From CAZZKF01 sp964654995 (lineage in GTDB: Bacteria; Pseudomonadota; Alphaproteobacteria; CAZZKF01): a stretch of DNA of 18,037 nt. Shown here piece after piece: positions 6,119-13,347 of the stretch. Positions within the stretch are counted from its first letter, which is position 1. Every line of letters begins with the position of its first letter. The notes beneath the pieces were generated by a model. That model saw only the letters and a program-made list of their open reading frames with translations. It ran no database searches and was not told the DNA's origin. The stretch is taken from positions 1 to 18,037 of the forward strand of contig CAZZKF010000050.1 of the NCBI GenBank assembly GCA_964654995.1, read 5' to 3'. The translations under genes were made by a program, and so were the position numbers.

Positions 6119-7681
6119 TCACAGTGCCGGTTCGGCCTGCGGCTCGGCCTTGCGGACCAGCGGCATGAGCAGCAGCCCGACGACGAACACGCCGGACATG
6201 GTCATGAACACGTCGTTGTACGCCATCACCGTGCCTTCGCGGCCCATCAGCCCCTGCAGCATCTTGAGCGCCGCCGACAGGCTGCGTGCCGAATCGATCA
6301 GGCGGGTCTCGAAATAGGCCGACAACTGCTCGAGCATCTGCTGAGCGGCGACGCCGCCGGCATTCACGGTCTCGGCCAGGCGCAGATAATGCAGATCGAA
6401 GCGGCGCTCGAACACGGTATTGATGCCGGCGATACCGATGGCGCCGCCGAGGTTGCGCATCAGGTTGTAGAGACCGCTGGCGTTGCCCACCTCTTCCGCC
6501 GGCAGTCGGCCCAGCGCCAGGCTGGTGATGGGCAGGAAACAGAACATGATGGCCAGACCGCGCACCGCCTGGGGGATGAACAACTGGACAAAGCCGGCCT
6601 CGGCCGTCAATTGGCCGTTGAGCCACAGGCCGGTGGCGAACAGGGCGAGCCCGATGGCCAGCATCAGGCGCAGATCGATCCGCTTCTCCAGCGCCCCGGC
6701 GATTGGCCCGGAAATGAACTGAAAGGCGCCGGTCACCATCATCACCATGCCGATCTGGAGACTGTCGTAGCCGCGCACCGTGCTGAGAAACAGCGGTAGA
6801 ACGAAGGTCGATCCGAACAGTCCGACCCCGACGATGAAACTGTACAGGCAGCCGATGGTGAAGTTGCGGTCGCGAAAGGCGCGCAGGTCGATCACCGGGT
6901 GCTCACAGGTCAGCTCGCGCCAGACCAGGAGAACACCGGTGAGCACGGCGACACCGGTCAACAGAAGAATGCGCTCGGAGTCAAACCAGTCGTCGCCGGG
7001 GCCTTCTTCCAAGACATATTCGACGGTGCCCAGAAACACCGCCGCAAAGCCGATGCCCGGGTAATCGATGCGGCGCAAGAGCTTGAGATTGGGGCGGTCG
7101 ATATCGACCAGGAAAGAGACCGCCACACAGACCAGAATGCCGGGGAAGATGTTGATCAGAAACAGCCAGTGCCAGGAATAATTCTGGGTGATCCAGCCGC
7201 CCAGAATCGGCCCCAGGGTGGGCGCCGTGGTCGCCACCAGGCCGGAGAGAACCGTCGCCGCCGCCTGGCGTTCCTTGGGGAACATGCGGAAGATCGCGGT
7301 GAACACGGTGGGGATCATGGCGCCGCCGAAAATCCCCTGGGCCGAGCGGATGATGATCATCGATTCCACCGACCAGGCGAACGCCGCGGTCACGCTCATC
7401 ACCGTGAACCCGGCGGCCGAGGCGACGAACAGCCAGCGCGTCGAAAACACCCGCGCCAGCCAGCCGGTCAGCGGAATCACCACCACCTCGGCGATCAGAT
7501 AGGCGGTCTGCACCCAGCTTATTTCATCGAGGCTGGCGGAAATGCCGGCCTGAATATCGCGGATCGAGCTGGCGACGATCTGGATATCCAGGATCGCCAT
7601 GAACAGGCCCAGGACCATGGCGAGAAAGCCCAGCCTGGTGCGCAGCGGCACCTTGCCGGCTGCCGGCGCCTCGGCCGCCAT
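6119..7681 (-). CDS. EmrB/QacA-type multidrug exporter (MFS, DHA2 family, 14 TM)
   Basis: 520 residues, the normal size for 14-TM drug:proton antiporters. Visible family motifs: LDIQIVASSI in TM1 (31-40), SWVQTAYLIAEVVVIPLTGWLARVFSTR covering TM2 and motif A (55-82), RSAQGIFGGAMIP in TM4 (112-124), and the antiporter motif C in TLGPILGGWITQNYSW (155-170). It should export lipophilic or aromatic compounds across the inner membrane together with the periplasmic adaptor encoded just upstream. The ATG at 7681 starts 2 bases after the stop of the adaptor gene, so the two are translationally linked. A TTG at 7687 overlapping that stop is an alternative start. The outer-membrane TolC partner is not in the window. 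Confidence 0.93.
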   Translation of the reverse strand: MAAEAPAAGKVPLRTRLGFLAMVLGLFMAILDIQIVASSIRDIQAGISASLDEISWVQTAYLIAEVVVIPLTGWLARVFSTRWLFVASAAGFTVMSVTAAFAWSVESMIIIRSAQGIFGGAMIPTVFTAIFRMFPKERQAAATVLSGLVATTAPTLGPILGGWITQNYSWHWLFLINIFPGILVCVAVSFLVDIDRPNLKLLRRIDYPGIGFAAVFLGTVEYVLEEGPGDDWFDSERILLLTGVAVLTGVLLVWRELTCEHPVIDLRAFRDRNFTIGCLYSFIVGVGLFGSTFVLPLFLSTVRGYDSLQIGMVMMVTGAFQFISGPIAGALEKRIDLRLMLAIGLALFATGLWLNGQLTAEAGFVQLFIPQAVRGLAIMFCFLPITSLALGRLPAEEVGNASGLYNLMRNLGGAIGIAGINTVFERRFDLHYLRLAETVNAGGVAAQQMLEQLSAYFETRLIDSARSLSAALKMLQGLMGREGTVMAYNDVFMTMSGVFVVGLLLMPLVRKAEPQAEPAL

Positions 7682-7683
7682 GG

Positions 7684-8763
7684 TCAATTCCCCGTTTGCA
7701 GCGCCTGCCGATCCGTCCCGGCCGGTGCACCGAAGCGGGTATCGACCGTGACCACCACCGACATGCCGGGGCGCAAGGGCCCGGGCAGATCATCGCCGCC
7801 GGTGACCGCGATCTTGACCGGGATGCGCTGCACCAGCTTGGTGAAGTTGCCGGTGGCGTTCTCCGGCGGTAGCAGGCTGAATTCGGCGCCGCTGGCCGGC
7901 GAAAAGCTCGCCACCCGCCCGTCGAGCCGGACGCTCGGAAACATGTCGACCTTGATCCGTACCGGCTGGCCGGCGCGCATGTGGGTGAGCTGGGTTTCCT
8001 TGAAATTGGCCTCGACCCAGACGCGATCGAGCGGCACCACCGCCATCAGCAGGGTGCCCGGGCGGACATACTGGCCGCGCCGCACCACGCGGTTGCCGAC
8101 GACACCCGATACCGGCGCCCGCACCACCGTATCGGCCAGCCGGGTGCGGGCCAGGTCCAGCGCCGCCTGGCGCTCGGCGACCACCGCTTTGAGGCGCGCG
8201 GTCTCCGATTCCAGCACCCCGGTCTGGCGCTCGGCCGCCTGCAGACCGGCGCGGCGCTCGTCGAGAACCGCAACCGCCGTGCGCTCGGCGGCCTCGGCAA
8301 AATCGAGGCGTTGGCGGGTGTCCGAGCCGGACTTGAGCAGCCTGCGGGCCCGCGTGAGTTCCTTCGTGGCCCGGGCAAGCTCGGCCTCGGCCGCCGCCAC
8401 ACCGGCACGGGCCTGACCGATCACCGCCTGCTGGCGGCGCAACTGCGCCCGGTTATTGGCGAGCGCGGCGCGCGCCTTCTCAAGCCCGGCTTCGGCCTCG
8501 GCGACGGCCAGGCGGTACTCCTGATCCTCGATCCGCAGCAGCACCTGGTCGCGCTGCACCGTCTGGTTGTCGTCGACCAGCAGCTCGGCCACATAGCCCG
8601 GGACCTTGGGGCTGACCGGCGTGATCTCGCCCCGGACATAGGCGTTATCCGTGGTCTCGAGGCGCCGTTCCACCAGCCACCAGGCCCACAAGTAGCGGCC
8701 GCCAATAGCCACCGCGACCAGCAGGGCAATACCGGCTGCGATTCTGATACCCGATTTTGCCAT
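7684..8763 (-). CDS. EmrA/HlyD-type membrane fusion protein
   Basis: 359 residues. One N-terminal membrane anchor (about 7-28), then the biotinyl-lipoyl half-motif TTDNAYVRGEITPVSPKVPGYVAELLVDDNQTV (38-70, typical of EmrA), a long Ala/Glu/Arg-rich coiled coil (about 85-215), the second lipoyl half around VVRAPVSGVVGNRVVRRGQYVRPG, and the beta-barrel domain with VEANFKETQLTHMRAGQPVRIKVD. It links the EmrB-type pump to an outer-membrane channel across the periplasm. The ATG at 8763 is chosen; a GTG three bases upstream is possible and the ribosome binding site is weak (GGGTG). It is first in the unit and divergent from a TetR gene, with the operator in between. Confidence 0.93.
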   Translation of the reverse strand: MAKSGIRIAAGIALLVAVAIGGRYLWAWWLVERRLETTDNAYVRGEITPVSPKVPGYVAELLVDDNQTVQRDQVLLRIEDQEYRLAVAEAEAGLEKARAALANNRAQLRRQQAVIGQARAGVAAAEAELARATKELTRARRLLKSGSDTRQRLDFAEAAERTAVAVLDERRAGLQAAERQTGVLESETARLKAVVAERQAALDLARTRLADTVVRAPVSGVVGNRVVRRGQYVRPGTLLMAVVPLDRVWVEANFKETQLTHMRAGQPVRIKVDMFPSVRLDGRVASFSPASGAEFSLLPPENATGNFTKLVQRIPVKIAVTGGDDLPGPLRPGMSVVVTVDTRFGAPAGTDRQALQTGN

Positions 8764-8772
8764 CACCCGTTT

Positions 8773-8801
8773 TTGACAGATTACAAATCAAAAAGTAAAC
8801 T
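8773..8801 (+). promoter_or_regulatory. Promoter of the tetR gene
   Basis: A perfect -35 TTGACA (8773-8778) and TAAACT (8796-8801, 4 of 6 to consensus) are separated by 17 bases. The transcription start would be near 8808, with a leader of about 25 bases. The -10 box overlaps the palindromic operator, which fits negative autoregulation. A possible opposing -10 for emrA (TAATCT, minus strand, 8783-8778) lies inside the same stretch, with only a poor -35. Confidence 0.65.
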
Positions 8802-8819
8802 AAACCGTTCGGTTCAGTT
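8798..8819. promoter_or_regulatory. TetR operator palindrome
   Basis: A 22-bp inverted repeat centred between 8808 and 8809. The half-sites are AACTAAACCGT and TCGGTTCAGTT, with 10 of 11 pairs matching. The core AACCG-TT-CGGTT is the classic shape of AcrR-type TetR operators. It overlaps the tetR -10 and lies just upstream of emrA, so one bound dimer could shut both directions. Confidence 0.75.
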
Positions 8820-8832
8820 ATTATGGAATCAA

Positions 8833-9501
8833 ATGAACAAATCTTCAACGATGCCGAACCCGAAAAAATCACCCACCCCCCGCCAGCAACGCGGCCAGCG
8901 CACGGCGGCACGGATTCTCGACGCCGCCACCGAGGTGTTCATGCGGGCCGGCTTCGCCGGCGCCAGCATGGACGCGATTACGCGGACCGCCGGCGTCTCG
9001 AAAGCCACCGTCTACAGCCATTTTCCGAGCAAGGAGCTGCTGTTCGGCGCGATTGTGCGGACCCGCTGCGCCGAGCTTCTGGCGCCATTGCGCGATGCCG
9101 ACGTACCCAAGCGCCGGCCCGAGGTGGCACTGGCGGAGATTGCCCGCGGCTTCGTCGATCTGGTCATGAGCGAGCCGGCGCTGGCGCTTTACCGGGTGGT
9201 GCTGGCGGAAGCCCCGCGATTCCCGGAGCTGGCACGGGTGTTTTATGAAAACGGCCCGGCCCAGGCGATTGCCAGCCTTGCCGCCTATCTCGAACAGGAA
9301 GCCGAGCGCGGACGGCTGGATATCGCCGATCCGGTGACCGCGGCCGAGCAGTTTTTCAATCTGCTCACCGGCTATCCGCAGATGCGGGCGCTTCTCGGCA
9401 TCGAGCGGACACCCGGCCGCGCCAAGCTGGACCGCCACGTCAAGCGCACGCTCGCGATGTTTCTGCGCGCCTACGGAACTCCGCCACGCCCCAGGAGCTG
9501 A
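8833..9501 (+). CDS. TetR/AcrR-family repressor of the efflux operon
   Basis: 222 residues. The N-terminal helix-turn-helix is clear: TAARILDAATEVFMRAGFAGASMDAITRTAGVSKATVYSHFPSKELLF (about 24-71), with recognition helix SKATVYSHF. The C-terminal ligand domain resembles AefR-type regulators (LALYRVVLAEAPRFPELARVFYENGP). It should bind the palindrome at 8798-8819 and release it on binding a toxic or substrate molecule, derepressing emrAB and itself. The ATG at 8833 is chosen (weak GGAA upstream); an in-frame ATG at 8851 would remove a six-residue extension. It is convergent with the first TonB receptor gene. Confidence 0.93.
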   Translation: MNKSSTMPNPKKSPTPRQQRGQRTAARILDAATEVFMRAGFAGASMDAITRTAGVSKATVYSHFPSKELLFGAIVRTRCAELLAPLRDADVPKRRPEVALAEIARGFVDLVMSEPALALYRVVLAEAPRFPELARVFYENGPAQAIASLAAYLEQEAERGRLDIADPVTAAEQFFNLLTGYPQMRALLGIERTPGRAKLDRHVKRTLAMFLRAYGTPPRPRS

Positions 9502-9540
9502 TGCTCTCGCAAGGTGTTGCGCCGGCGCCGCCAAGCCGGG

Positions 9541-9608
9541 CAAAAGGCAAGAAAATCCGCCGGTCCCCGCGCCCCTCGGATCAGAGGGACGCGGGGATCC
9601 AGGCGGAT
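9541..9608 (-). terminator. Intrinsic terminator of the first TonB receptor gene
   Basis: A long interrupted hairpin spans 9555-9608: outer arms ATCCGCC/GGCGGAT, middle CCCCGCG/CGCGGGG, inner CCCTC/GAGGG. On the minus strand it is followed by a T-rich tail (ATTTTCTTGCCTTTT, to about 9541). The plus-strand side has no T-run, so it mainly serves the receptor gene ending at 9625. Confidence 0.75.
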
Positions 9609-9624
9609 ATCAGACGGACCGCCC

Positions 9625-12312
9625 CTAGAACGGGTGGGTCACCTTGGCATAGAACAGGCGCCCACGGGGATCGTGGACCTTGCTGTCGAAACCGCCATTG
9701 GTGGCGACCCGCGGCGGATTGTTGTCGGTGACATTGATCGCACCCAGGGTCAGCACCGGCGGCTCGGCATCGCTGTCGAAGAAGTTCCGCGGCAGCGTAA
9801 AGGTGTACTGCAGGTCGAGCGTCGCATGCGAGCCGACCTTGGCGTTGTTCTGGTCGTCCTTGTACGAGTCGATGTAGCGGACGATCACCGTCGCCGTGTG
9901 GTTGCCAAGCGCCCAGTTCACCGTCGCGTTGCCCCGCCAGCGCGGCACCGAGCGGGCGAAGTTGGTGAAGTTGCGGTTGCCCGCGCCCTTGATGATCGGC
10001 CCGCCCGGGGTTTCCTGGAGATTGAAGGTCGACACATAGGTCGCCTCGAATCCGAAGCGGAAGAAGCCGAGGGCGTCGGCATCCCAACTGTAGCTGCCGC
10101 CGAAGTCGAGACCATCGGTGTTCACCGCCGCTGCATTGATAAACCTGACCAGGACCTTGCTGATCTGGTTGCTCAGCGGATCGCGAATGATCTGCGGATT
10201 GAGCGGATCATCGAGCACCAGTTGCGGGCCGTTCTGCTTGGTGATCAGACCGGAATATTCGAACCGCCAGAAATCGACGCTCAGGGTGACGTTCGAGGTC
10301 GGCGACCAGGACGTGCCGATGTTGTAGACATTGGCGTCCTCGGGGTTCAGATTCTGGCCACCAATCGTCCGCACCGGCCGGAACACCCGGCTGCCGGTGA
10401 TCGGATCGGTGATCTCCTCGACCACGGTCTGGAAGCCGACCGTCTGGAACAGCGACGGGGCCCGGAACGCGGTGCTGAACGAGCCGCGGACCACCAGCTC
10501 CGGCAACGGCTGCCACAGGACGGCAACCTTGGGATCGGTGCTGTTGATGCCGCCGCCATAATCCTCGTAGCGCACCGAGGTCGAAATCTCGAAGTTTTCG
10601 AAGACCGGAAGGCTGAGCTCGAGGAAGAAGGCGCCGATGTCACGCGAGCCGCCGAAGTCGGGGCCGCCGATGAGGAAGGTGAAGTTTTCCCGGTTGTAAT
10701 TGTCGTCCCAGTCCCACTTCAGTTCCTCATGCCGGTACTGACCGCCGATGGCGACGCCGATCGGCCCGCCCGGCAGGGTAAAGAAATCGCCCAGATCGCC
10801 GGTGATATGCCCATCGACGGTGATCAACTGGGTCGACGCCTTGGCCAGCGAGAAGCCGGTGAAATCGGCGATCACTTCCGGGTCGTTGGTGGCCTGGCCA
10901 GCGGCACTGATATCGAAGAACTTGCAGTTCCCGACCCCCGGCGTGCCGGTCAGAGGATCGCAGTTGGGTCCGCCAAGGCCATTCAAGGCCGCATTGAAGC
11001 GGTCCTTCAAGGTATCGCCGAAGCGGGAGGTAAAGTTGTTTTCGCTCCAGCTGAAGGCCGATTCCCAGGTCCAGCCCGACGCCACCGGCAGGTCGCCGCG
11101 CAAGCCGGCCACCGCCCGATAGGTGTCGGACCCGTTGTTGACCGGGTTCTGGGTGTCCGGGAACGGCACGCCGGCCATGGTGGCGCCGATCGCACGACCC
11201 AGGAGCACCGCCGGCACGCCCAGGAAGTTGCCCGGGTTGGACGCCGGGATGATCGGGAAGGTGAGATTCGGCGTCGACGGCGTCTGGGTCACTTCCACGC
11301 GGTTGCGGGAGAAGCCGAATTCGCTGAAGAACTCGACCGAATCATTGATCTGATAGGTCGCCTGGGCAAAGCCCTTGACCCGCGATTCCTTCGGCACCAG
11401 GGCGAAGAAGCGGCTGAAATCAAGCAGACAGGTCCCGAACGGGCTGTCCGGATTGGTATCGATCCCGCCGAGGGTCCCGCAGCCCGGATCCTGGAACGGC
11501 ACGCCCGGGCCGACGATGTCGAACAGGGCGTCGAACGGCGGGTTCACCGGCCGCGCGGTCGGAATCAGCGCGCCCGGCTGACCGAGACCGGAAATGCCGG
11601 TACCGGCTGGAAAGTCACGCTCGCCGGTCCCCAGGCGCGAGCGGTCGAGATAGCTGAACGCCATGACCACATGGCCTCGGTCGTTGCCCAGGCCGACGAT
11701 GCCGTCGACGGTGACGTCGTTCTGGCTGGAATTGGCGGCGTGCTGGAAATCGACGCCGATTTCGGCGCCCTCGAACTTGGAGCGGGTGATGAAGTTGACC
11801 ACGCCGGCCACTGCGTCCGAGCCGTAGAGGGCGGCGGCACCGTCTTTCAGCGTCTCGATCCGCTCGACCATGATCAGCGGCATCAATGAGTTGATGTCGA
11901 CGAAGCTGCTGCCGTCGTTCGACACCGAAGCCGCCACCGTCTGGCGCCGGCCGTTGACCAGCACCAGGGTCGAGCTCAGGCCCAGCCCGCGCAGGTTCAC
12001 ATTCGCCGAGCCCGGCGTCAGAACCTGCGTGAAGATATCGGAATTGAACTCGGAGCCGGTGTTGATGGTCAGATTCTTGACGATATCGGTGATTGTCGGC
12101 ACGCCCTGGGAATCAATGTCGCTCTTGCCGATGACCGAAATCGGTGACGACGACCGGAACGACTTGCGCTTGATGTAGGACCCGGTGACGACGATTTCCT
12201 CGGCTGCCGCCGCATCGCCCTCCCCGGTATCCTGCGCCCGCACAGGCGCACCCGGCCCGAGCAGGGCCCAGGCCGCGATCGCGCCCATGAGCAGTCTGGT
12301 AGCATTTCGCAT
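9625..12312 (-). CDS. TonB-dependent outer-membrane receptor (no signalling domain)
   Basis: 895 residues. Signal peptide 1-26 (PVRA/QDT), TonB box EEIVVTGSYIKR (38-49), plug domain with NVNLRGLGLSSTLVLVNGRR and ERIETLKDGAAALYGSDAVAGVVNFIT, then a 22-strand barrel ending in the terminal Phe required for outer-membrane assembly. It belongs to the large receptors common in Caulobacter- and sphingomonad-like bacteria. Two extracellular-loop Cys pairs are visible (PGCG...FGTC and PNCD...GNCK). It imports a bulky or scarce nutrient powered by TonB; the substrate is not predictable. ATG at 12312 with GGGAGGA 8 bases upstream. Divergent from a MarR gene, whose product probably represses it; the leader may be about 258 bases long. 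Confidence 0.95.
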   Translation of the reverse strand: MRNATRLLMGAIAAWALLGPGAPVRAQDTGEGDAAAAEEIVVTGSYIKRKSFRSSSPISVIGKSDIDSQGVPTITDIVKNLTINTGSEFNSDIFTQVLTPGSANVNLRGLGLSSTLVLVNGRRQTVAASVSNDGSSFVDINSLMPLIMVERIETLKDGAAALYGSDAVAGVVNFITRSKFEGAEIGVDFQHAANSSQNDVTVDGIVGLGNDRGHVVMAFSYLDRSRLGTGERDFPAGTGISGLGQPGALIPTARPVNPPFDALFDIVGPGVPFQDPGCGTLGGIDTNPDSPFGTCLLDFSRFFALVPKESRVKGFAQATYQINDSVEFFSEFGFSRNRVEVTQTPSTPNLTFPIIPASNPGNFLGVPAVLLGRAIGATMAGVPFPDTQNPVNNGSDTYRAVAGLRGDLPVASGWTWESAFSWSENNFTSRFGDTLKDRFNAALNGLGGPNCDPLTGTPGVGNCKFFDISAAGQATNDPEVIADFTGFSLAKASTQLITVDGHITGDLGDFFTLPGGPIGVAIGGQYRHEELKWDWDDNYNRENFTFLIGGPDFGGSRDIGAFFLELSLPVFENFEISTSVRYEDYGGGINSTDPKVAVLWQPLPELVVRGSFSTAFRAPSLFQTVGFQTVVEEITDPITGSRVFRPVRTIGGQNLNPEDANVYNIGTSWSPTSNVTLSVDFWRFEYSGLITKQNGPQLVLDDPLNPQIIRDPLSNQISKVLVRFINAAAVNTDGLDFGGSYSWDADALGFFRFGFEATYVSTFNLQETPGGPIIKGAGNRNFTNFARSVPRWRGNATVNWALGNHTATVIVRYIDSYKDDQNNAKVGSHATLDLQYTFTLPRNFFDSDAEPPVLTLGAINVTDNNPPRVATNGGFDSKVHDPRGRLFYAKVTHPF

Positions 12313-12548
12313 GATTGTGTTCCTCCCTAACCCAGTTGGATACCCACCCCGCCGGGTCTGTGTCTTGCGGACCCTTCTGGCGACAAGGCCCTTGAAAGAT
12401 AACGCAAACGGGCCGGGTCAACCAGCCCGCCGCCCTTGCGGACGCAACAACCCGTCGGCCTTCGCAACAGGTCAACCCCGCACCTCTGCGGTCACGCTCC
12501 GATCCCGTACACACGTCGGTATCAAGACCAGGCAAGAACCTCCGTGCC

Positions 12549-12573
12549 CGCCATTTCGCCCGTGCGAATGGCG
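12549..12573 (-). promoter_or_regulatory. Hairpin at the predicted 5' end of the receptor transcript
   Basis: Perfect 7-bp arms CGCCATT (12549-12555) and AATGGCG (12567-12573), extended inside by a CGC/GCG pairing with one bulge. The predicted transcription start (about 12570) lies inside the outer arm. It could be a 5' stabilising hairpin or a DNA operator just downstream of the promoter. Confidence 0.4.
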
Positions 12574-12575
12574 AT

Positions 12576-12594
12576 TAGTATATGTAACATACTA
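12576..12594. promoter_or_regulatory. Candidate MarR operator 1 (receptor side)
   Basis: Inverted repeat TAGTAT-ATGTAAC-ATACTA with an inner palindrome ATGT-A-ACAT. On the minus strand it contains ACATATACT, the same nine bases as in the second site at 12696-12710, and both sites cover a -10 box. Confidence 0.55.
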
Positions 12595-12605
12595 TTAACG
12601 ATCAA
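12577..12605 (-). promoter_or_regulatory. Promoter of the first TonB receptor gene
   Basis: On the minus strand, TTGATC (12605-12600) and TATACT (12582-12577) are separated by exactly 17 bases. The -10 box is nearly consensus (5 of 6). It lies within the inverted repeat 12576-12594, so a repressor bound there would block RNA polymerase. Confidence 0.6.
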
Positions 12606-12695
12606 CGGCAATCACAGAGAACCCGTAAAACCTTGATCACGCGGGACCACATGTGGTTCCGACAGAGACCACAACAAGGCTTTTCCGGAGCGAAC

Positions 12696-12711
12696 GTATA
12701 TGACATATACT
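12696..12711. promoter_or_regulatory. Candidate MarR operator 2 with marR -10 box
   Basis: A perfect 15-bp palindrome GTATATG-A-CATATAC (12696-12710). It includes the likely marR -10 TATACT (12706-12711, plus strand); the matching -35 is weak (TTTCCG, 18 bases upstream). The arrangement fits autorepression by the MarR protein encoded 79 bases downstream. Confidence 0.6.
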
Positions 12712-12789
12712 TTGATGCGCTTTCACTGGCCGCCTTTTGCCGGTATGCTGGCGGGCATATCGCGGCAGTGATCGGGGGACGCGGGGCAC

Positions 12790-13254
12790 ATGGCGAATAC
12801 AGCGGATATCACGCCGGGGGAGGAACCGCGCGCCCTGGACCTCGATATCCTGGCCAATCTGGTCGGCTATCACATTCACCGCGCCCAGGTCCGGGTCTAT
12901 CGGGATTTTCTCAAGAACGTCAGCGTCAACCAGATCACGCCGCCCCAGTACACGGTGCTGACGCTGATCCACGCCAATCCCGGCGTTTCGCAGACGGCGC
13001 TGGGCAAGCTGCTGGAAATGGACAAGGCGCCGGTGATGGCGCTGATCGACCGGCTGCAGGACCGCGGGCTGGTGGTGCGCAAACGCTCGGCCCGCGACCG
13101 GCGGCGTCACGAGCTGTATCTGACCAAGCTCGGCGAGCGCACCCTGCACGAGCTTGACGCAAGCGTCGTCGATCAGGATCGCCGCCTGTGCGCGCATATC
13201 TCGCGCTCGGAAAAAAAGAAGCTGATCGAACTGCTGCGCCGGATTTACGGATGA
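12790..13254 (+). CDS. MarR-family transcriptional regulator
   Basis: 154 residues, normal MarR length. Winged helix-turn-helix at about 52-112: PPQYTVLTLIHANPGVSQTALGKLLEMDKAPVMALIDRLQDRGLVVRKRSARDRRRHELYLT. The recognition helix is about 77-90, and the wing carries the DRRRH signature that contacts DNA. N- and C-terminal helices form the dimer interface. MarR proteins usually release DNA on binding phenolic, hydroxycinnamate-like or oxidised ligands, but the ligand here is unknown. Two palindromes upstream suggest it controls itself and the divergent TonB receptor. Convergent with the fecA-like gene across a bidirectional terminator. Confidence 0.93.
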   Translation: MANTADITPGEEPRALDLDILANLVGYHIHRAQVRVYRDFLKNVSVNQITPPQYTVLTLIHANPGVSQTALGKLLEMDKAPVMALIDRLQDRGLVVRKRSARDRRRHELYLTKLGERTLHELDASVVDQDRRLCAHISRSEKKKLIELLRRIYG

Positions 13255-13290
13255 AAGTTGGGCCGGCGGCGTCGGCGCCAATGAACAAGA

Positions 13291-13329
13291 ACGGGCCGGC
13301 CACAAGGGCCGACCCGTCCTTTCTTCCCC
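13291..13329 (+). terminator. Bidirectional intrinsic terminator between marR and the fecA-like gene
   Basis: An 11-bp stem (ACGGGCCGGCC 13291-13301, loop ACAAG, GGCCGACCCGT 13307-13317, one mismatch). On the plus strand it is followed by CCTTTCTT; on the minus strand by TCTTGTTCATT. It can therefore stop transcripts from both convergent genes. Confidence 0.75.
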
Positions 13330-13347
13330 ATGCCGCCAGGGAGCATG

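Larger units (their letters stand above)
12313..12789. other. 477-bp divergent regulatory region between TonB receptor and marR
   Basis: No gene of credible length. It holds, from left to right, the receptor ribosome binding site, a roughly 240-base receptor leader, a hairpin at 12549-12573, the receptor promoter (12577-12605) with its palindrome, a second palindrome and -10 for marR (12696-12711), and the marR ribosome binding region (GGGGGACGCGGGG before the ATG at 12790). AT-rich sequence is concentrated at the two promoter sites, in contrast with the GC-rich surroundings. Confidence 0.7.

Noticed and set aside
5025..6317. Open frame of 430 codons on the plus strand
   Set aside because: Antisense to the amidohydrolase, whose metal ligands are all conserved in order.
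9514..11889. Open frame of 791 codons on the plus strand
   Set aside because: It is antisense to a clear TonB receptor with plug, TonB box and terminal Phe. Its protein is a low-information Arg/Asp/Gly-rich shadow typical of high-GC DNA.
12313..12570. Cobalamin or other known riboswitch upstream of the TonB receptor
   Set aside because: I see no B12-box-like GCCACTG or other recognisable riboswitch core.
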